A stretch of 64,000 nt of DNA from Krasilnikovozyma curviuscula (taxonomy: Eukaryota > Basidiomycota > Tremellomycetes > Cystofilobasidiales > Mrakiaceae): assembly GCA_014825775.1 (NCBI GenBank), contig MVAQ01000004.1:1-64000 (forward strand), given 5' to 3'. The notes below the pieces were generated by a model, which saw nothing but the letters and a program-made list of their open reading frames with translations, was not told where the DNA came from and made no database searches. The position numbers and the translations under genes are program-made. Position 1 is the first letter of the stretch; each line of letters starts with the position of its first letter. This document shows, in pieces, positions 52,355 through 63,500 of the stretch.

Positions 52355-53537
52355 TGCTTGGAGAAACGTTCCTCTGGTGGAAAAAAGTTGGGGTCCACCC
52401 AAAGACTGTTTGCTTCAATCTAAACCAAGATGCTCAGCAGACGATGTTCTTGGACCTGGATAGCACCTCGTCGTAGAGTGTATCGTGCCAGATCTCCTTT
52501 TTTCGAGAAGAGGACGTTGAGAGCAAGCTTAAAGGAATGGCCACAAATCAGCACGAGGATGGAATTTGAAATGAGGAAACCAGATTTCTGAGATCCACCA
52601 CGATCGAATTGACCTTGCACGACGGGAGCAGGCTGGAAAGGAAGTATATGATCTTTCAGATGTGTAGGATTGGGAATCGGGAGGAGATTGACGACAGAAA
52701 TCAGTTACAGGCGCGGAAGTGACATGAAACGACCAGCCAGCGTTTAGGGTATTGACATAGCAACAAAAAAGGAAAGGATGTAGACCTGACTGAGGTGAAA
52801 GAACTTCCTGTCTCGCTATTTGTTTCTAAGGGCCAATCAGATAACTAGCGGTCTTTGCAGTAAACATCAAACCCCTGGTCAAGGGTGAGATTGGCTTCTC
52901 AGGGAAGGCAAAGCGCTATTCAGCGAGAATAAGCTCACTACGACGAGAAGATTTCTACCAAATGGGGTACACATGTTATGTCACTCTCCGTCGTGTCGAC
53001 GTCAGAGAGACGTCGTTCCACAGATGAATCAAGATCGAGTGATCAAGGTAGGATGTGAGGAACAACGCGTGACCAAAATGAAAGACCACAGTCCAGGGTC
53101 ATAACTAAGTTCCTCGTTCGGAATATTTTGAGAAACAAAGTGGAACGCTAGAGAATAAACCCTTTGGGACTGGAGTCCTTCCCATCTCAACAGCTGAGTC
53201 TGCGACCCTCTTCCCCCAGCCTACCTCTCCCAGGGTATGCATCGTACACTTTCTGACCTCAATTTGAATCTTCTTCGAGACTATATCCTCAAGCTCGGAT
53301 CTTTTCTTGTACCTGACGACGACGTCGACGGTCGAACACGACCACAAGAGCTCGTCAATGATGCTGGAGAGCCTACGAATAGTTGGAGCATCAACAAGAC
53401 CAAGAACAAAGCAGAATTTTGTACCTTACACTCAATCTCGTAAAAAATTAAGGTCGTGACTGATCTGTAGAAAGGTGCCAGGTCGCGCGTCTTTCCATCA
53501 CAGCCTACTCAGCGCTGCAACAACAAGATGCTATAGT
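52355..53537. other. Intergenic, 1.2 kb, with one unassigned open frame
   Basis: Contains the cyclin's upstream region and possibly a 5' exon. At 53105-53398 a minus-strand frame reads smoothly (VDAPTIRRLSSIIDELLW) but has no ATG, no recognisable family and equally open codons on the other strand. Confidence 0.4.
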
Positions 53538-54324
53538 TCAATCTCTCGAAGGTCTTACAAGAAACTTGAACGTGTAGGTTCCCCACTCCTCTTCCTTCCC
53601 ATCTAGACCTTTGAACTTGCCATTTGCAAACGGATCTAACTCGACCGCCAACCTTCCGACCTCTTGAAAGCCGCTCTTCTCAAACGCAGGCGCCCCACCA
53701 TCCGAGGAGCTTACCCACACAGCGACGTTCTCAGCGTCCGCCTTATCCGTGACAAACCTCAGGAGCTTGGATCCGACACCCTGTGACTGGTGGGACGGGT
53801 CTACGACGAGCGTGTTGAGGAAGAAGTACGAGGTTAATGGTGGCATGAGGATGCTGTACCATGCTCCATGAACGGCACCCTGGTAGTCTTCAAATGCTGT
53901 GAGCTTGTTGACTGTCGGCGAGGTGAGGTCTGGGAAGGGGATGTTAACCTGCGGAGAAGCAGATGCCTTCAGGTGACAAAATACAAGGCAAAGACAACAA
54001 CGAGGTGTTTCTCACCTTCAATCCAGCTTCCCTACTCGACTCTAGATCTAAATTATTCTTCTCCGTCCTCTTCCCATCCTGATCGAAACCTTTGGTGCCC
54101 CAGCAGACCCACCCGACCGCCTCCCCAGCGTCATTGACAGCCTTGACGACCTTCCCACCCTCTATCCAGCTCTTGAGAGGCTCCGAGATCATATCTGCTA
54201 CGGCATTCGGCTCCTTGTGGCCATACTTTATGACCGTGTTGCGGTCGTTGACAAAGGCGGCTTGGAAAACAAGGGAGAGCCGCTTGATGTCGCTGGGGAC
54301 AGCTTGTTCGATAGTGATAGGCAT
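53538..54324 (-). CDS. GNAT-family N-acetyltransferase
   Basis: Acetyl-CoA-dependent transferase. Acetyl-CoA-binding motif A is LNTLVVDPSHQSQGVGSKLL, with the (Q/R)xxGxG/A loop reading QSQGVG, followed by motif B FVTDKADAENVAVWVSSSDG and GAPAFEKSGFQEVGRLAVEL. The N-terminus MPITIEQAVPSDIKRLSLVF is the usual first strand and helix, and VGWVCWGTKGFDQDGKR is strand 3-4. About 230 residues, one or two introns. Fungal relatives act on small amines, antibiotics or polyamines, but the substrate is unknown. The start at 54324 fits the family; the upstream in-frame ATG (54369) lies too close to the TATA-like site at 54385. Confidence 0.85.
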
Positions 54325-54384
54325 AATAGCGTTACTGGTGGTAGTGGTGGTAGGCCAGAAGAGGACCACGGCGAGCTAGCTTGG

Positions 54385-54395
54385 CTTATATAGCC
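54385..54395 (-). promoter_or_regulatory. TATA box of the GNAT gene
   Basis: GGCTATATAAG on the minus strand, about 60 bp before the ATG at 54324, a good match to the TATAWAAG consensus. Confidence 0.5.
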
Positions 54396-54649
54396 AGTTT
54401 GAGAGTCGCCATGCGAGGCCTATACATTTGCTGATCCGAAAGAAAGGTTCGATGACTCCAGCGGGGGATTTCCACCCACAGGGAACATCTTCATCTGTCT
54501 TGTCACCCGGACTCTTTGTTTACATCTTTTTAGGAAACTAAGGGGTGTCCCCCACCTGTGACCGAACTGGCTCAAACTCCATTTCGTCACTCTGCGCCAC
54601 GGCGGCTCGATCCCAAAGACAAGTCGACTCCACTATCCTCCCAGTCGCT

Positions 54650-54658
54650 CATATAAAG
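54650..54658 (+). promoter_or_regulatory. TATA-like element of the cupin gene
   Basis: CATATAAAG about 140 bp before the ATG at 54796. Confidence 0.4.
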
Positions 54659-54795
54659 CCCCCGACATCTTCTTTCTCTTCAACTCTCATATTCTTATGT
54701 TCAGAAGAAATCTCACTTCTCTTCTCACAAAGCAATCCCCAAGCACCTCCACATTTGTCTCTTCAACCACCTTCAGAGCTCTCTCTACCAACAAT

Positions 54796-55597
54796 ATGGT
54801 TCACCCAAACTCAGGAACAGGTTGGTTTAGATTTCTTGGTCATCAAACCTTCTTCTTTAAATGATACGCTGTATCTAATTGCACCCACCTTCTTTCAAGT
54901 CGATGCTCCACCAAAGAACAAGATGGCCTATTTCCCAGGCATGTCTAGCGCGTTACCCTCGAAGTACTCTGACTTCAGAACTGTGCTCTGGACTGGACGA
55001 TTCTCCCAAGTGGTGCTCATGACGATCCCACCAGGTGGTGATATCGGTGATGAAGTCCATCAGGTCGATCAGGCTTTGACATTTGTGAGTGCAGGTGTCC
55101 TTGGTGTGATCGGGGCTGGTTTGCTGACCTCTTTTAACTCCTCTCACACCACTAATCAGACATCTGGTGTTGGTCTCGCAACCATCGCTGGAGAAGATCA
55201 AGAAGTCAAGGTAAGTTGCGCAAGCGCCAGTCACGCTGAGATCTGATAAGAGACTCACATATCTCCTTCTCCCCTTGACTTAACCAGGCTGGAGACTTAA
55301 TGGTCGTGCCAGCAGGTACCCAACATCAGTTCGTCAACAAAGGCCCTACCCCTTTGATTCTATAGTGCGTCTTCCTTTTCTGTTTCCCCATCGCTGAGCA
55401 TTGCCGACCCCGTTCTTGCTTTCCTATCGGAACTCAACAGCACCATTTACTCACCTCCAGAACACAACCCCAACACAGTCCACAAGGATAAGAAGGAGGC
55501 TGACGCGCATGAGGACGACGGGACTGATGAGGCGCCAAAGTGGAGTGAGAGGAGCAAAAAGGAGAATGCGAAAGAGATGGGTATCGAGGATGCTTGA
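54796..55597 (+). CDS. Small cupin-fold protein
   Basis: Single conserved beta-barrel. Short first exon MVHPNSGT, then VDAPPKNKMAYFPGMSSALP, VLWTGRFSQVVLMTIPPGGD, IGDEVHQVDQALTF and after splicing SGVGLATIAGEDQEVKAGDL, MVVPAGTQHQFVNKG. Cupin motif 1 gives Glu/His/Gln ligands (DEVHQVDQ) and motif 2 gives His (GTQHQF), so a metal centre is likely. The C-tail is charged and disordered, ending KEMGIEDA. Resembles stand-alone cupin-2 proteins of unknown role found in fungi and bacteria. The intron 55085-55159 is 75 nt, a multiple of three with no stop, so failure to splice would add 25 residues without breaking the frame. Confidence 0.85.
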
Positions 55598-56243
55598 TTA
55601 AATTTCGCATAAAATAAAGAAATAAAAAACTGAATATACTCGCCTGACTCTGCTTTGCTTCCCTTGCCAGCGTCGAAATGGATGTGTTTGAAGCGCAACA
55701 AATTCCCACGTGGTTTCTCCCTCCCATTGCTGACACATTACAAAATACATGATCGGATTAATATTTTTGCCGTTCCTGATATGAAAGGTTGCCGTCTGGC
55801 AATGACCACCCAGTTAGCCACTGTGGGCATTCCTGTACAACCACCAGCTCCGCAGAATTGAACGGAATAAGGCAAAAGTTGGAACAGAACGACCGTGCCA
55901 TCGTGCCTAACTGTTTCTTTCTTGTCCTTGATACGATAGGTAGGTAGGTTCCTCACGTTGTTCACCTCGAAGATGGGGGATCGTCCCCCGTTGCTGATCA
56001 GCGGTCCCCATTGCCGACCGGCTGGCTTTTCAGGCAACCAGTTCAGGTTTCTACCCTTTAACGGAGCTTACCGTCCAGCTTCATTCACACAAAACTTTGG
56101 TCTTGCTTCTCTTGTTTGCTGCCCACTTGCTCAGCTCCCGTCTGGTGCAAAAGCAACGAAGTTTACTTCAACTCATCAGTCTCTCCAGCAAAATCTATCC
56201 AGACGCCTCTCGTGTTCCCTGGAACCTCCCAGCTCAGTTCGGC
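55598..56243. other. Intergenic, nothing recognised
   Basis: A 646-bp gap between the cupin and aldehyde dehydrogenase genes (both plus). Open frames near 55958-56240 run into the dehydrogenase exon but lack a good start. It probably holds the dehydrogenase promoter. Confidence 0.5.
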
Positions 56244-58166
56244 ATGTTTATCTTCACCACCAGACCCTTTCTGGCCAACAACACCAAAAGATCCCTCCTC
56301 GTAAGATTCCAATCGACTTCCTCTTCGAAGATAGTCCCTCTCTGGATTGGTGGAGCCCCTCGAACAGCACCCAGCTCCTTCAAAGTTCACCACCCGATCT
56401 CTGGAGAGCATGTCTCTAATGTATCTGCAGCAGATAGTGATATTTTGTGAAGCCAATTTTTTTTATTTTTTTTACGTCTTCCTCCAACTGGTTACTGATC
56501 TCCCAGGCGTTTCCTTTTCCTTCAATGACTGACCCTCAGAAACGAAGCAATTTCCTCATCAGCAGAAGCATTCAAGCTCTGGTCTAGAGAACCAGCCAAC
56601 ACGCGCCGAACTATCCTCTCAAAAGCCCTCTCCCTCCTCGCCGACCGCCAGGACCTGCTGTCGTCCTTAATCACGACCGAGACGCCCGTCGAACCTCTAA
56701 TCCTTAACATCGACCAGTACATCTCCACGTCCTTGCTCACCAATGCGTCCGACCTCTGCACTTCGGTTCACCAGGGCGTCATTCCGCAAACGGTGACAGG
56801 AGAACTTGCGCTTGTCATGCGCGAGCCGTACGGCGTCGTTTTCAGCCTGTCGCCCTGGAATATGCCGAGGACACTGCATATGCGAGCAGTGGTATACCCT
56901 TTGATGTGTGGGAACACAGTCGTGCTGAAGGGTAGTGAGAAGACGGCGCGGTGAGTACCTCGCCATCTTTCCTCTCGCTGCTTCTGTATCGCAATGAAGC
57001 TGAGAAAAGCATTTTTCCTTTGCCGCCAAAGTCTCGCTCTCGCTCTGGGCCAGCTGTTCTCAGATGCCGGTCTTCCCCCAAACGTGCTTCAAATCGTCCA
57101 GTTCAAAGCCGAAGACACCCCTCGGCTCGTGCAGCAAGCCATCAATCACCGCGACGTCAGGATGGTCAACTTCACGGGCTCCGTGCCTGTCGGTAGAAAG
57201 ATTGGTGCTATGGCAGGTGAGGCAGTCAAGCCGTGCTTGTTAGAACTCGGCGGCAAAGCGAGTGTTTGTATTCTGGAGGATGCTGATGTAGAGGTTGCCG
57301 CCAACAACGTCAGTGTTCTTATCCGAGTCGAGATCCCATAGTAGCAGTCAGTTGACTCGGTTGTTCTTTGTGGAACGGACCAGGCGATTCATGGTGCTTA
57401 CCTCCATTCAGGGCAGATTTGCATGTCTTCGGAACGTGTCGTCGTTCATGAAGCAGTGTACGACCAGTTTGTGTCTGCTGTGAAGAAGATCATTGATGGT
57501 GACCTTGCCAAGTTGGGAAACTTCGAAATGGCTAGCTCGAGTGGTGTTGATAAAGTATCCAGTATGGTCGACGAGGCCGTTCAGCAAGTCAGCCACTTTC
57601 CTTCATTGTCTTCACTATGGGCACGACGCACTGACTATTTCGCCTATTACAGGGCGCCACTCTTCTCACAGCTCCACGCCCATCCTCCTCTCATCCATCC
57701 TCTTTCCAGCCCGTAATCTTGACCAACGTTACTCCATCAATGCGCATTTTCGACGAAGAAACCTTCTCTCCCTGTTTGATCATCATCAAAGCCTCCTCTA
57801 CGGACGAAATCGTCGATATTGTCAACAATTCAGAGTTTGGACTGACGGCATCAGTCTGGAGTAAAGATATCATGAAAGCTGTAGAGGTTGCTAGGAGGAT
57901 TGAAAGTGGAGCTGTAAGTCACTACCGTCATTTATAGTTCGTTGCGACCGTCGTTGAGAGTTAATGGTTGATGGTTTAAGGTTCACATCAACTCATCCAC
58001 GATCCATGATGAACCAACTCTCCCACACGGGGCGTACAAGTCCTCTGGATTCGGTCGTTTCAACGGTCAATGGGCCATCGACAGCTTCACGCAGACCAAA
58101 ACCATCACAATCAAGAACCAAGGCGTAAAAGCGCCCTTGAGTATTCTCAGAGGAAACCTTTCGTAG
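56244..58166 (+). CDS. Aldehyde dehydrogenase, salicylaldehyde/vanillin dehydrogenase-like
   Basis: NAD(P)-dependent oxidation of aldehydes to acids. Motifs: MREPYGVVFSLSPWNMPRTL (nucleotide-site entry), NTVVLKGSEKTAR, MVNFTGSVPVGRKIGAMAG, the catalytic Glu in LLELGGKASVCILEDADVE, the catalytic Cys in HSGQICMSSERV, and the ring motif MRIFDEETFSP, ending GFGRFNGQWAIDSFTQTKT. The N-terminus (MFIFTTRPFLANNTKRSLLV, then RFQSTSS) looks like a mitochondrial presequence, though the first ATG was chosen only because the frame is open further upstream without one. About 500 residues over six or more exons. The closest feel is to the bacterial NahF/Vdh group (aromatic aldehydes), by motif only. Confidence 0.88.
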
Positions 58167-58371
58167 GATAGTTGGTTATGTTATCAGCTAACTGAATACA
58201 TGAATGCCGTAATCTTCTCACGTGCAACAACACGGCAGCTTGTCGCAAGCGCACCAATTGAAACCGTCCGTTTCCTGAAGGGGGTGCTCTCAGGCCCCAT
58301 ATTGGACACACAAAGAAAGTTGTCTCTTTTTCCTTTTAAACGGCCACGGGCCGGCACCTCAGTGCCATAGA

Positions 58372-59978
58372 TTACGCCGCGACGGCATCAACGACAGCCG
58401 CAACCTTCTCCTTGTCCTCAGCCTTCACATCCTCCACTACATAGACCCTATAAACATAGTCTGCGACAAATCCAAGCCACACAATCATTCCCAATACATG
58501 GTTTGACCTGAACCTCTTCCAACAGCTCTCTCTTGAGTCCAGCTTGACGGTAGACAGCTGCCAACCCAAGTGAGAAGCAGCTCCTAGGACTGAGATTCCA
58601 TAGAATGGTAAGGAAGCCCCGGCAAGGTAGCCTGTAGTTGCGAGAAGGCCAACGAAGGAGGTTGAGAAAGCGGTGAGAATCGGAATTGTGTTGTCACCGA
58701 AAAGGAGCGCTGTTGACTTGACACCAACGATCTTATCGTCAACTTTATCCTGTGTAATGAGAGGGAAATAAGTCAGTGTGAAGGATGCGAAACATTACAA
58801 AGCGGATCTGTGGGTTTACTTGATGGGCGTAAATGGTATCGTACACGATCGTCCATGCCCAACTACCGAAGTAAAGAGGGAGCGCAACAGACCAGTCAAC
58901 AACTCCAGCAACAGCTGACCATCCGAGAAGCGCACCCCAGTTAAAGGCGAGTCCTGGAAGTGACGAAGGCGGGATCGAGGAGAGATGTTGAGTTGGCTGG
59001 GTATGGAGCAAGAAAATGAATGACTAACCTAAAACAGCTTGAGGCCAATGAGTAATCCTTTTCATAGCTGGGTAAATAAACACCAATCCTAGAGATGAAG
59101 CACCCAGTCCAATACTGAGAACCAGCGGAAACATCGAGTCAGAAAGCTGGGACGACAACGAGACATGTAACAAATCAGCGTACCTGTACCAATTCAGTTG
59201 AGTCAACACAGCGAGTCCAGCTGACAGCTGAAGAGTCAGAAATGCCATTGCCTGAGTTGGGTTCACATCCCCCGCTGCTAACGGCCTCAGCTTCGTTCGT
59301 GCTGTACAGAAATCGGGCAGAGCGGCGATGGCAACAAAAGAAAAACGAAGTCAGGTAAAATGTTAGTTAGATGACTTCCCAGACTTGTCGGAAAGAGAAG
59401 GAGGGAGGTCTTACCAACTGCTGCGTCTATCTTTCTATCCCACAGATCGTTGATCGTACACCCTGCTCCTCGCATCACCGTCGCACCCACTAGGAACAGA
59501 CTTGAGTAGTACAATGGTACCGAAACTGGCAGTGCCGAAACCGTAGACGCCAGAGTTATTGACCAAGCTACAGAAAGTGATTCCAGATGTGTTAAAAGAA
59601 CAATTTGAACGTGCAAAAAGAGAAATGAATATTGGAAGACTTACCACAGGGCCAGAACAGCAGCCAGGTCCCTATGGGCTTATCGATCCTAGTGAGATAG
59701 AGATATGGCCTCAATGGCTTTGGTAAGGAATCAACCCATGTGATTGGAGCAGATGGTATCCCTTCAGCTTCGACAACCGGTTGGGTAGCGAACGTTCTGC
59801 GAATTGAGAGGTTGTGATAGTCCAAAGGGGTCAGTCTGTTTTCTTCTGTTCCTTTCCTTCGGCTCGGTAGCTGAGATAAGGTTGGAGATGATATGCGTTT
59901 GGGAAGGGAGGAGAGGAGACGATGCGATTGTGGGATTGAGGAACCCCGCAGCAGTTGGCGAGAGTACAATGAGAGCAT
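58372..59978 (-). CDS. COQ2: 4-hydroxybenzoate polyprenyltransferase (ubiquinone biosynthesis)
   Basis: Attaches the polyprenyl tail to 4-hydroxybenzoate in the mitochondrial inner membrane. The N-terminus [20 protein letters not shown], then [12 protein letters not shown] is a mitochondrial presequence. The prenyl-diphosphate-binding Asp motifs are both present: [20 protein letters not shown] (NDxxDxxxD) and [19 protein letters not shown]. Other family blocks are [20 protein letters not shown] and [18 protein letters not shown]. About eight TM helices. About 400 residues, normal for COQ2. The start ATG at 59978 is the first ATG upstream of the presequence. The tail [13 protein letters not shown] is a charged extension. 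Confidence 0.92.
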
Positions 59979-60584
59979 TTTCAGGGTGGAATATTGGAAA
60001 AAGAGTAGAGAGCGGTGATAGTCAGATGGCCTGTGCCCTGTCCTAGATTTGCTGACCGGGAGTGATTTCCACGTAAAGTTGCAGTGGTTAAGGACCTGAA
60101 CGAGAACAAAGAAAAAGTTGGGAAGGCAGAAATACTTAGCCTTGAGTCAGATTCACACGGGTTCGAGTGTACACACCTAACAGCTGATTCTGGTGATCAA
60201 CTCCAACGGACCGTCCTTGCTTGAGCTCGATGGATACCAGCAGTAATGACCAAAAAGACTTGCTCGTTCAGAGTTGAGAAACCAGGAAAATAAAATTATA
60301 TGGACTTTCGAAAGTTGAGTTCATGGTAACGACAAATTAATGAATTTCATTGAAGTTATGTGAGCACTGGCTTATGGGTAACGATTTTAACCAACAGATA
60401 TCTTTCTTGGATGCGAACAGCTGGCTCACTGCGCCGCGTAGATGGGAAGCATTTGGTCTGTCATCGATATCATCTGCACCAGGGTATCTAACAATAATGT
60501 CTTTGGGAGAAACCGGGTATAGTAAACTGGGAATATCCTTGACAAACTCCTTAATGCCCATTGAAACGCCGCCTAGCTGGATGC
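59979..60584. other. Intergenic, possibly including the C-terminal exon of the arrestin gene
   Basis: A 606-bp gap between the COQ2 start and the first stop of the arrestin frame (both minus). At 60337-60576 a minus frame reads RVLSIQLGGVSMGIKEF followed by VKDIPSLLYP, which looks like genuine protein directly after a cgcag acceptor. It may be the true end of the arrestin. Confidence 0.4.
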
Positions 60585-63500
60585 TTAGGACACGCTGCGA
60601 TTATTCCATGCCGGAGTCTGGTTAGGAGCAGGGCTACTGTATCGATTAATATAATCTTGAGGTGGCCTCCGGGGTACAGGCGGTGGTGGACCTCCTGATC
60701 CGCCGGATCTTCCCAGATAGACGACCGACGCGATACTGGAAGGCGGTGCAGGTGGAGAACTTGGCCGTGAAGCCGTTGGTGGAGCTCGTTGTTTACCAGC
60801 CGAGATTGTCGGGTCGCGATGGAGGACAGATGAGACTGGTGAAGAGACACTGTTGACGTCGCTACCGTCCTCACTAGCGGTGTACGCTGGTGTACTGGAA
60901 GTTGCGCCTGACCCTGCTGACTGAGAATGTTTCGTACTAGATGGCTGAAATTGATAAGATGAGGTATTAGGGGTGATGCGAGAAGTGGACCCATCAGCGG
61001 AAGCTGCTGCCGCTGCAGCGTGGTTCTGAGCAACCGCGTCCTGAGCTGCATAAAAGAGTCTCATTTGTTCCTGATAAGGTAACATAGCTGGATTTCAGCA
61101 ACAGAAAACATAATAAACGACAATGCTAAGGAAGACAAACCTTTTCATCCTTTGGCCGGTTTGAAGCGGGTGGAGGTAAAGGCGGCAGAGATGATCCCGA
61201 TGAAGAGCCAGGTAGAGCAGCCTCAATAGAAGATTTTACTGTTGGAGTCACAGAGCCTATTGTCGACATCGTAGGACTGGTTCCTGTTATCGAAATAGCA
61301 GGAGGATTCCGCAGCGAGGAGGATGGGGTTGGAGGTTCGACTTGAGTCGAGATTGTCGGATGATGGAGTGAGGAGGAAGAAGAAGCTGGAGGGTGGTTGT
61401 CGGTCAGTGATCGTTGAGCAGCTTGATCATACGCTTTTCGAATACGAGCCTTCTCATCTTCAGCAGATTCGTACACAGTTGAGACCGTAGGCGAAGATGT
61501 CAAAACAGGACTATGTCGGACTGCAGGAGATTGGAAGGCTGAAGACATAGAATTTGAAGGAGAAATCGTTGGAGAAGCGATGGTGCCTTGTCGCTGAGCT
61601 ACTCTGGACTGGGCATGCTCGAATTTCTTCTGGAGCGCTGCTTTTTCTTCTTCAGCTGAAGGATATGAGACGGCAGGTATCACAGTAGCATAGGATGACG
61701 AAGGTGAAGATGAAGTCTCTGGAATTGATGCCATTAATGGGGAGCTCGTTAAGCTCGGTGAAGCTACCGTTCCCTGCCGCTGAGCAACTTTCGCTTGAGC
61801 GTCTTCGAACTTCTTTCTCAAAGCTATTTTTTCCTCTTCTGCCGATGGGTAAGCAACTGAAGCAGGAATTGTCGTAGCTGATGCTGAAGATGATGATGAT
61901 GAAGCTTGTAATTGTGAATGCTGAGAAACGGTTGGAGACACAACGCTATGCAGATGCACTGAAGCTTGCGTTTTAGCTACCTTAGATTGGGCCTCTTCAA
62001 ACTTCTTTCGAAGAGCAATTTTCTCATCCTCGGCTGAAACGTATGATTTCGAGATGCTTTGAGGTGGTGCAGGTGAAGAGGATGACCCTGCCGCAGCCTG
62101 CCATTGCGGTGGTGATGGCGGAGGAGGGGCTGCAGTTTGGACTAGGTTGACTGGATCGGTGTAGGCAGTGGAATGAGCTCTAGCAACTTTAGCTTGAGCT
62201 TCCTCAAACTTTCTTCGGATGTTAGCCTTTTCGTCCTCAGCTGAAGGATATGAGGTCGCGGGAGTTTGTGCTGAAGACGAACCACCGGTAGATGAGGGGG
62301 GAGGTGGTGATTCCGGTACAACCGATGACGAAGACGGCGAAACTGCACTCGGTGGTGGTGAAAGTGAGTATATCGATTCGTGAAAAGATGGTGCATCAAT
62401 TGAAGGGGGTGGCTCTGATGGAATGGCGCCTTGAACCATTGCCACCCGTTCCTGAGCAGCCAAGAACAGCCTTCGCTTTTCGTCCTCAAGAGGCTCAACA
62501 GGACTTGAGTTGGTTGATGTTTTGTGTTCTTGAATGGACCTGAGACCAGGGAATCCAAAGCCGTTACTAGTCGCAGGAGTCATTGGAAGAGGAGAGGACA
62601 CTAGGTCGCTATCTGCAACAACACTGCTTCGAACACTCGGAGAATTGGAGTTCTGACGTATCGATAGTGATGGGTTGTGAAGGAGGAAGGACTGACGCCG
62701 TGGCTCAGGAGTTGGCGAGGGTGGGAAAGGTTTCTTTTCGTCCGATGACATCGACACCGACCCGAATTTATTGTGAGAGGGTTCCCCAGACTTCTCACTG
62801 TGACCATCAATAGAGTTGGAGCGTGATGATGGTGTTCCGTGACTCATGTATTCCTGACCTTGAGACGAGATCCATCGGCTGGTGTTCCTCAAGTCTGGCA
62901 CAGGTGGGGTTAAGCTAGACATTGAAGCTCTTCGAGGATCTGCCCAAGGACCATTTAATCCATTTAATCCGGCAGGAGGGTTTGATCCCATGGGGGAAGG
63001 AAGCACAGGACCTCCAGGAGAGTTTTGATGAGGTACTAGTGTGGGGACAAATCCGATTCGTCTTGACATGACGAGGCGAAAGGGTAAATACGCAGACCTA
63101 TAGCATTACGGGAATTGAGATTCAAACTCACCTGATGATATCTTCACTCTCCGCCCTCGTAGACCAACTCATAATTACGGGCAGATCATCCATTACTACA
63201 GCCGGCTTGTCGTCGTTTCTGACGAAGACCTCGACCTTCAGCTTGTAGCTGACATCAATATGGTCTCCCATCAGAGTTCCTCCATTCATTGGCATTCTCA
63301 AGAATAGGTTCCACTTTCTTCCTTCTCCTTGACGGAGAGATTCGTTCACCTGAAGCCTCGACTGCGAGACCGTAGCTGGCCTCGATGCGATCTGTTTGTT
63401 TTGATCGATTTTATACGAGCCAACAGCCTTTTCACCCGATCGAAATACTGAGAGTTCGAGGAGAGAAAGCTGGATCATATGAAGAGGTATCGGAGTAGTT

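Larger units (their letters stand above)
54325..54795. promoter_or_regulatory. Divergent promoter, GNAT / cupin
   Basis: A 471-bp region between outward-facing genes, with TATA-like elements close to each start. No coding exon. Confidence 0.55.

Noticed and set aside
52355..52402. Upstream extension of the cyclin frame
   Set aside because: It begins at TTG after a CAG acceptor, not ATG. It may be an exon edge but cannot serve as a start, so the first ATG at 52354 was used.
54545..55246. A 233-codon frame covering the cupin gene without introns
   Set aside because: Lacks an ATG start, and it reads through the first intron and the 75-nt stop-free intron. The spliced model restores the cupin motifs.
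60165..60195. tRNA-like B box (GGGTTCGAGTG) in the COQ2-arrestin gap
   Set aside because: No matching A box, acceptor stem or anticodon stem was found around it.
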